A stretch of DNA of 7,704 bases from NCBI GenBank assembly GCA_001800085.1, contig MGUS01000109.1, positions 4,947 through 12,650 of the forward strand, written 5' to 3'. Made by a program: the position numbers and the translations under genes. This DNA is from Elusimicrobia bacterium RIFCSPLOWO2_01_FULL_60_11 (GTDB lineage Bacteria; Elusimicrobiota; Elusimicrobia; 2-02-FULL-39-32). Each line of letters begins with the position of its first letter. Within the stretch, counting starts at the first letter, position 1. Below the pieces are notes generated by a model. It was given only the letters and a program-made list of their open reading frames with translations, did not search any database and had not been told where the DNA came from. Below, one piece after another: positions 1-4,898 of this stretch.

Positions 1-933
1 CGTTCCCTACGATTGATTCCCGCGTTCGCGGGAATGACGATGATGTTTTTGGCAGGCTGCGCCGGCTGGGAAGTGGACCCTTCCGGGACCGCAGGGAACG
101 GCCGCGACAGTTCCGCGCAAGACGATGACAGCGGCCCGTCCCTGCAATCCTACGAGACGCTTCATTTTACGGTGAAAGCGCCCAGCATGTCCCGGGCCGA
201 AGCGATCGCGCAGTTCTCCGAAAAGATCTACTCCAAGGTGATGTTCGACGCCAACCTGCTTTCGTTCAAGCCAAAAGAAAATTACCCCGTCATCGTCTAT
301 CGGGACAGGTTCGAGTACCAGAAGATGTCGGGCTTCCCCGCCTGGAGCGGCGGCGGCACCACCACCCGGCTCCTGGCGCGCCTGCTTCCCGCCGAACGCG
401 AGCTCCGCGCCCTCACCTCCATCCAGACCTTCGAGGAGGTCTACACGCCCCAGGCCCTGGCGCACGAGGTCACCCATCTGATCTTCAACGAGTACATGGA
501 ATTCTTCACGGCGGAAGACGCCGAGCGCGTCCGCTGGCTGAACGAGGGCTTTGCCATGGTCCAGGAGATGGAGGCCTGGGATTCCCCCGAGAAGGACGAG
601 TATGCGCAGCTCACCCGTTCCCTGGTGCGGGACAACCCCATGCCCCTTTCCAAGCTCATGTCCTTCGATCCGTTCCAGGAGCCCCAGATCGGCCTGGGGA
701 GCTACAACTGGCGGGGCTATTCGGTCGCCTACAGCAATATCGAGATATGGTACTGGCAGGCCCGCGAACTCACGGCATATCTGATCAAGACGCAGGGGCC
801 GTATAATTTCTATCTTCTGCTCGACATGTTGAAGGGCAGGAAGACCTTGGAACAGGCTGTCTCCCAGGCCTATCCGGGCAAGTGGAGGGGCCTCTCGGAG
901 CTGGAAGACGCCTGGAAACAATCCCTGAAATAA
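1..933 (+). CDS. Putative lipoprotein zinc metallopeptidase, peptidase MA-like (gluzincin); 5' end uncertain
   Basis: Probable secreted, membrane-anchored zinc peptidase. Numbering from the TTG at 13 (306 residues), HEVTH at 151-155 gives two zinc-ligand histidines and the catalytic Glu152. LNEGF at 176-180 supplies a likely third ligand, Glu178, 23 residues after His155. This is the gluzincin pattern of the peptidase MA-like families. The rest also fits: a helical C-terminal part with YSVAYSNIEIWYWQARELTAY and a final segment around LEDAWKQSL. The N-terminus has a lipobox-like LAGC with Cys16. Residues 17-46 form a polar, Gly/Ser/Asp-rich tether, and Ala at +2 would favour outer-membrane sorting if this is a Gram-negative. 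The start is unresolved: the frame is open to the left edge (RSLR precedes the TTG), so the gene may begin upstream. Internal candidates are 13, 34, 40 and 43, none with a clear Shine-Dalgarno, and starts at 34-43 would leave too little signal peptide. Substrate unknown. Confidence 0.8.
   Translation, partial: RSLRLIPAFAGMTMMFLAGCAGWEVDPSGTAGNGRDSSAQDDDSGPSLQSYETLHFTVKAPSMSRAEAIAQFSEKIYSKVMFDANLLSFKPKENYPVIVYRDRFEYQKMSGFPAWSGGGTTTRLLARLLPAERELRALTSIQTFEEVYTPQALAHEVTHLIFNEYMEFFTAEDAERVRWLNEGFAMVQEMEAWDSPEKDEYAQLTRSLVRDNPMPLSKLMSFDPFQEPQIGLGSYNWRGYSVAYSNIEIWYWQARELTAYLIKTQGPYNFYLLLDMLKGRKTLEQAVSQAYPGKWRGLSELEDAWKQSLK
16..35. repeat. dRS3/REP-like palindrome (ATTCCC-N8-GGGAAT)
   Basis: A perfect 20-base palindromic repeat: arms ATTCCCGCG (16-24) and CGCGGGAAT (27-35) around a 2-base TT loop. 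It has exactly the ATTCCC-N8-GGGAAT form described for the Neisseria dRS3 repeat. Similar GTCATTCCCGCG-type small palindromes are scattered through many other bacterial genomes, where their translation yields recurrent peptide strings such as IPAFAGMT on one strand and HSRERGN on the other. Both strings are encoded here. Only one copy lies in the window, so the assignment to a dispersed family rests on resemblance to known repeats, not on copies seen here. It lies inside the open reading frame of the peptidase gene. Confidence 0.75.
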
Positions 934-937
934 TCTG

Positions 938-967
938 TTGACAGGGTTTGGCGCCCTTTTGTATAAT
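938..967 (+). promoter_or_regulatory. Housekeeping sigma-70-type promoter of rpoBC
   Basis: TTGACA at 938-943 and TATAAT at 962-967 are both perfect matches to the primary sigma factor consensus, separated by 18 bases. The -35 begins only four bases after the TAA of the peptidase gene (931-933). Transcription would be expected to start near 974, giving an rpoB leader of about 118 bases. It is the only strong promoter-like site I see ahead of rpoB, so it most likely drives the rpoB-rpoC unit. Confidence 0.85.
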
Positions 968-975
968 AGGGGCGC
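951..975. repeat. Inverted repeat bracketing the rpoB -10 box
   Basis: GCGCCC at 951-956 is the exact reverse complement of GGGCGC at 970-975, with 13 bases between them that contain the whole TATAAT. Two readings are possible. As DNA it may be an operator for a dimeric regulator covering the -10 region. In a transcript reading through from the peptidase gene it could fold as a hairpin followed by only three U, a weak terminator. Six-base GC arms can also occur by chance in GC-rich DNA. Confidence 0.4.
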
Positions 976-987
976 TTTAAGAAGGGC

Positions 988-1016
988 CAGCAACAAGGTA
1001 CGAGCAGCGGCAAGGT
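988..1016 (+). repeat. Pair of 12-base direct repeats in the rpoB leader
   Basis: CAGCAACAAGGT (988-999) and CAGCGGCAAGGT (1005-1016) match at 10 of 12 positions and start 17 bases apart. Both fall in the presumed untranslated leader of the rpoB mRNA. No reading frame or known RNA element that I recognise explains them. They could be repeated protein-binding sites or a chance duplication. Confidence 0.4.
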
Positions 1017-1026
1017 TAAATTTCTC

Positions 1027-1067
1027 ACCCCCGGAACAAACATCCTTTCGGCGGGTAGGGTTTTTTT
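1027..1067 (+). terminator. Candidate attenuator hairpin with T-tract in the rpoB leader
   Basis: Bases 1027-1033 (ACCCCCG) can pair with 1049-1056 (CGGCGGGT) through seven base pairs with one bulged C at 1052, enclosing a 15-base loop. AGGG follows at 1057-1060, then seven consecutive T at 1061-1067. The order of GC-rich stem then T-run, between the promoter and the rpoB start, suggests partial termination before rpoB. Against it: the stem is bulged, the loop is large and four bases separate stem from T-run, so it is at best a weak terminator. Confidence 0.35.
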
Positions 1068-1082
1068 ACAACTTAAATTGTT

Positions 1083-1087
1083 GAGGT
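1083..1087 (+). promoter_or_regulatory. Ribosome binding site of rpoB
   Basis: GAGGT lies four bases before the ATG at 1092 and is the clearest Shine-Dalgarno in the window. It fixes the rpoB start. Its first base overlaps a small CAAC/GTTG complementarity (1069-1072 with 1080-1083) that might weakly mask it. Confidence 0.8.
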
Positions 1088-1091
1088 AAAA

Positions 1092-4000
1092 ATGACAAAA
1101 ACTAATTTCGCGCGGATCCCGCCCATCCTTCCTCTGCCCGAGCTCCTTGAGATGCAGAAAAAATCCTTCCGGGATTTTCTGCAGGAGGATGTCCCCGCGG
1201 AAAAGCGCAAGATCCAGGGTCTGACGGCCACGCTCCTCGATGTGTTCCCTATCACCAACGCGGACGACACCATGGAGCTCCAGTTCCTGGGTTATGAGCT
1301 GGGCGAGCCCAAGTACACCATCGAAGAAGCCATCTCCAAGGATTCCACCCATTCCGCGCCCCTGAAAGCCCTCATCCGCCTCGTTGAAAAGAAAGAAGGC
1401 GGCAAGGTCCGCCAGGTCGCCGAGCAGGACGTCTTCCTCTGCGAGATCCCCCTCATGACCGAGACCGCCACCTTCGTCATCAACGGCGCGGAGCGCGTCG
1501 TGGTGAGCCAGCTGCACCGCTCCCCCGGCATCATCTTCGAAGAGGACGAAGAGAAGAACATCTCCTCCTACGGCAAAAAACTCTTCTACGCCCGCATCAT
1601 CCCTTACCGCGGCGCCTGGGTGGAATTCGAATACGACCTCAACAACGCCATCTTCGTGCGCATCGACAAGAAGCGCAAAGTCCCCGCCTCTTCATTGCTC
1701 CGCACCATGGGCATCGAGACCGATTCCGAGATCTTGAAGCTCTTCTACGACACCGAGCCGGTCTCTCTGGAAGGCAAATCCGCCGAATCCGTCGTCGGGC
1801 GGGTCTCCGCCGAAGACGTCGTGGACAAGGGTTCCGGGGAGATCTTGATCGAATCCAACCGCGAGATCACCCGCGACATCCTGGCCAAGCTCCACGACAA
1901 GAAAGTGAAGGCCGTCCGCGTCCTCATCCTGGACCCCGCCTTGAACGACGTCTCCATCCGCAACACCCTGGCCAAAGACCCTTATAAGACCCGCAAAGAA
2001 GCGACGCAGGCCATGTATCGCATCCTCCGCGCGCAGGAATACATCGCGCCGGACCAGGCGGAATCCTACATGGACAACCTCCTCTTCAAGAGCGTGCGCA
2101 AATACGATTTCACCCGCGTGGGCCGCTACAAGGTCCTGAGAAAGTTCGCCCCCATGCTCGAAGCCCTGGGCGAACGCAAGGATTTCAAGTTCGAAGTGCC
2201 GTCCGAACGGCGCCGCACCCTGGCCGTGGAAGACGTCATCGTCACGCTCCAGTACCTCATCGCCTTGAACAACGGCGTGTCCAAGGTGACCACGAGCAAG
2301 CACGAGGTCAAGATCGAGACGGACGACATCGACCACCTGGGCAACCGCCGCGTCCGCGTGGTGGGCGAGCTTCTGGAGAACCAGCTCCGCATCGGGCTCA
2401 TGCAGATGGCAAGATTGGCCCGCGACAAGATGAACCTGCAGGACAAAGCGTCCCTCACGCCCCGCACCGTCTTGAACACCTCGCCGGTGGTGGGCATCGT
2501 CCGCAAATTCTTCGGCACTTCCCAGCTCTCCCAGTTCATGGACCAGACCAACCCTCTCGCCGAGCTCACGCACAAGCGGCGCCTCTCCGCCCTCGGACCC
2601 GGCGGACTGCACAGGAAACGCGCGGGCTTCGAAGTGCGCGACGTCCATCACACCCACTACGGCCGGCTCTGCCCCATCGAGACGCCGGAAGGCCCCAACA
2701 TCGGCTTGATCACCTCGCTCGCCTGTTTCGCGTCCGTCAACGAATACGGCCTCATCGAATCACCTTACCGCAAAGTGTCGCACGGCAAAGTCACCGAGCA
2801 GGTGGAGTATCTCACCGCCAACCGCGAGGACGAATACGTGGTGGCCCAGGCCAACGCGCCCCTGGAAGCCAGCGGAAAGTTCGCCTCCGATACCATCGCC
2901 TGCCGTTCCAAAGGCGATTTCCCGGTCAAGGACCCCAAGGACATCGACTACATGGACATCTCTCCCATGCAGGTGGTCTCCGTTTCCGCTTCCCTCATCC
3001 CCTTTCTGGAGCACGACGACGCCAACCGCGCTCTCATGGGTTCCAACATGCAGCGCCAGGCCGTGCCCCTGCTCAAAGCCGAGCACCCCGTGGTGGGCAC
3101 CGGCATCGAGGACCGCGTGGCCAAGGACTCCCACGCCACCGTCGTGGCGCGCCGCTCCGGCAAGGTCGTCTCCGTCACCGCCGACCAGATCCTGATCTAC
3201 GCCGACGACGACTCCAAGGACAAGATCGACCACTATACCATCAAGAAATACACCCGCTCCAACCAGGACACCTGCGTGAATTTCATCCCCATCGTCAAAG
3301 CGGGCGACAGGATCAAGAAAGGCGAGCCCATCGCGGACGGCCCCTGCACCGACCAGGGCCAGATCGCGCTCGGCAAGAACATCCTCGTGGCCTTCATGCC
3401 GTTCGAGGGCTATAACTTCGAGGACGCCATCTTGATCTCCGAGCGGTTGGTGCACGACGACGTCTTCACCTCCATCCACATCCAGGAGTTCAAGATCGAA
3501 GCGCGGGACACCAAGATGGGCGCCGAAGAGATCACCCGCGACATCCCCAACGTGGGCGCCGACGCGCTCACCCAGCTCGACGAAGCGGGCATCATCCGCC
3601 TGGGCGCCGAAGTGGTGCCGGGCGACATCCTCGTGGGCAAAGTCACGCCCAAGGGCGAGACCCAGGTCTCCCCGGAAGAGAAGCTTTTGAAGGTCATCTT
3701 CGGCAAGAAGGCCGAAGAAGTGTCCGACGCATCCCTGACGGTGCCTCCCGGCGTGACCGGCAAGGTGCTGGCCGTCGAAGTGTTCGTGCGGCGCGAGCGC
3801 ATGGGCAAGAAAGAGGACGACGTGAAGAAAAAAGAGATCGACGCGGTCATGCAGGAGGAGCTGGAAAAACTCCGCTCCGAACGCAAGGAAGCCCTGGCCA
3901 CCCTCGAGATCCGGGTGAAAGAGAAGGACATCACCCCCCGCCAGGCCTCCGAGAGCAAGGATGAAGTCCTGGCCCTTTTCGAGAAAAAGGAGCAGAACTG

Positions 4001-4895
4001 CCGCAAGCGCTACACCCGGGAGAAGGACAATCTGAAGCTGGGCGACGAGATGCCCGTCACCGTCAACAAGATCGTCAAGGTCTATGTCGCTTCCCGCCGC
4101 AAGATCCAGGTGGGAGACAAGCTGGCCGGACGCCACGGCAACAAGGGCGTCATCGCCAAGATCATGGCCAAGGAAGACATGCCTTTCCTGCCGGACGGCT
4201 CCGCCGTGGACATGGTGCTTTCGCCCCTGTCGGTGCCTTCCCGCATGAACGTGGGACAGATCCTGGAGATCATGCTGGGCTGGGCCGGACAGGTCCTGGA
4301 CACGCAGATGGTCACCCCGGTCTTCGACGGCGCCAAGGAAGACCAGGTCATGGCCAAGGTCAAGGAAGCCAAGGAATTTTTGAGGAAGAACGGCACGCCG
4401 GAGAAGTTCCTTCCGGACGACTACTGCCGCGTCACGCTCTGCGACGGGCGCACCGGGGAGGCCTTCAACGAGAAGGTGACCGTGGGCGTCATGTACATGT
4501 TGAAGCTCGCCCACCTGGTGGAAGACAAGATCCACGCCCGCTCGACGGGCCCCTACTCGCTCATCACCCGCCAGCCCCTGGGAGGCAAAGCCCAGTTCGG
4601 CGGCCAGAGGTTCGGCGAGATGGAGGTCTGGGCCATCGAAGGTTACGGCGCGGCCTACACGCTCCAGGAATTCCTCACGGTCAAGTCCGACGACGTGGCC
4701 AGCCGCACCAAGATGTACGAATCCATCATCAAGGGAGAGACCATGACGGAGCCGGGCGTGCCCGAATCCTTCAAGGTCCTCATCAAGGAGCTCCAGTCCC
4801 TGGGGCTTTCCATCGAACTCATGAAAAAAGACGGCGCCAAAGACGGGGAGAGGACCAAGTCCGAACCCCGCGAAAAAGAAAAGGTGGGTGCCTAG
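1092..4895 (+). CDS. rpoB: DNA-directed RNA polymerase subunit beta
   Basis: Beta subunit of the core RNA polymerase, 1267 residues, complete. It forms one jaw of the DNA cleft and part of the active centre, and binds rifamycins. Visible landmarks: the N-terminal LPLPELLEMQKKSFRDFL segment; the rifampicin cluster FFGTSQLSQFMDQTNPL from about 473, followed by THKRRLSALGPGG; RLCPIETPEGPNIGLI after it; GYNFEDAIL near 773; GDKLAGRHGNKG at 1008-1019 with Lys1010 and Lys1018, equivalent to E. coli Lys1065 and Lys1073; and GGKAQFGGQRFGEMEVWA near the C-terminus. Residues 898-984 form a charged, probably coiled-coil insertion at the site of the E. coli beta SI2 region, somewhat shorter than there. 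The last 20 or so residues are a polar Lys/Glu-rich tail. The start is set by the GAGGT site and by family alignment. The stop is 3 bases before rpoC. rplL is not upstream. Confidence 0.98.
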   Translation: MTKTNFARIPPILPLPELLEMQKKSFRDFLQEDVPAEKRKIQGLTATLLDVFPITNADDTMELQFLGYELGEPKYTIEEAISKDSTHSAPLKALIRLVEKKEGGKVRQVAEQDVFLCEIPLMTETATFVINGAERVVVSQLHRSPGIIFEEDEEKNISSYGKKLFYARIIPYRGAWVEFEYDLNNAIFVRIDKKRKVPASSLLRTMGIETDSEILKLFYDTEPVSLEGKSAESVVGRVSAEDVVDKGSGEILIESNREITRDILAKLHDKKVKAVRVLILDPALNDVSIRNTLAKDPYKTRKEATQAMYRILRAQEYIAPDQAESYMDNLLFKSVRKYDFTRVGRYKVLRKFAPMLEALGERKDFKFEVPSERRRTLAVEDVIVTLQYLIALNNGVSKVTTSKHEVKIETDDIDHLGNRRVRVVGELLENQLRIGLMQMARLARDKMNLQDKASLTPRTVLNTSPVVGIVRKFFGTSQLSQFMDQTNPLAELTHKRRLSALGPGGLHRKRAGFEVRDVHHTHYGRLCPIETPEGPNIGLITSLACFASVNEYGLIESPYRKVSHGKVTEQVEYLTANREDEYVVAQANAPLEASGKFASDTIACRSKGDFPVKDPKDIDYMDISPMQVVSVSASLIPFLEHDDANRALMGSNMQRQAVPLLKAEHPVVGTGIEDRVAKDSHATVVARRSGKVVSVTADQILIYADDDSKDKIDHYTIKKYTRSNQDTCVNFIPIVKAGDRIKKGEPIADGPCTDQGQIALGKNILVAFMPFEGYNFEDAILISERLVHDDVFTSIHIQEFKIEARDTKMGAEEITRDIPNVGADALTQLDEAGIIRLGAEVVPGDILVGKVTPKGETQVSPEEKLLKVIFGKKAEEVSDASLTVPPGVTGKVLAVEVFVRRERMGKKEDDVKKKEIDAVMQEELEKLRSERKEALATLEIRVKEKDITPRQASESKDEVLALFEKKEQNCRKRYTREKDNLKLGDEMPVTVNKIVKVYVASRRKIQVGDKLAGRHGNKGVIAKIMAKEDMPFLPDGSAVDMVLSPLSVPSRMNVGQILEIMLGWAGQVLDTQMVTPVFDGAKEDQVMAKVKEAKEFLRKNGTPEKFLPDDYCRVTLCDGRTGEAFNEKVTVGVMYMLKLAHLVEDKIHARSTGPYSLITRQPLGGKAQFGGQRFGEMEVWAIEGYGAAYTLQEFLTVKSDDVASRTKMYESIIKGETMTEPGVPESFKVLIKELQSLGLSIELMKKDGAKDGERTKSEPREKEKVGA
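4881..4887 (+). promoter_or_regulatory. Probable ribosome binding site of rpoC, inside the rpoB end
   Basis: AAGGTGG, within the last codons of rpoB, precedes the ATG at 4899 by 11 bases, a rather long spacing. With only three bases between the rpoB stop and the rpoC start, re-initiation by ribosomes finishing rpoB probably contributes and helps keep the two subunits in proportion. Confidence 0.5.
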
Positions 4896-4898
4896 ATC

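Noticed and set aside
971..982. boxA-like antitermination sequence GGCGCTTTAAGA (9 of 12 matches to the E. coli rrn boxA)
   Set aside because: The expected transcription start near 974 would remove its first bases from the RNA, and no boxB or second element follows. A chance resemblance is likelier.
7..996. 329-codon open frame on the - strand opposite the peptidase gene
   Set aside because: The opposite strand encodes HEVTH and other family features; the C-terminal HSRERGN of this frame is just the other reading of the palindromic repeat.
1068..1083. Small hairpin masking the rpoB ribosome binding site
   Set aside because: Only four base pairs (CAAC/GTTG or ACAA/TTGT) can form and they are AT-rich; too weak to call as a regulatory element.
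1692..2657. 321-codon open frame on the - strand opposite rpoB
   Set aside because: Codon-aligned antisense shadow with low-complexity composition and no domain.
2760..4535. 591-codon open frame on the - strand opposite rpoB
   Set aside because: It is codon-aligned with rpoB and open only because rpoB rarely uses TTA, CTA and TCA. Its translation is His/Asp/Gly/Val-rich low-complexity protein typical of antisense reading of GC-rich genes.
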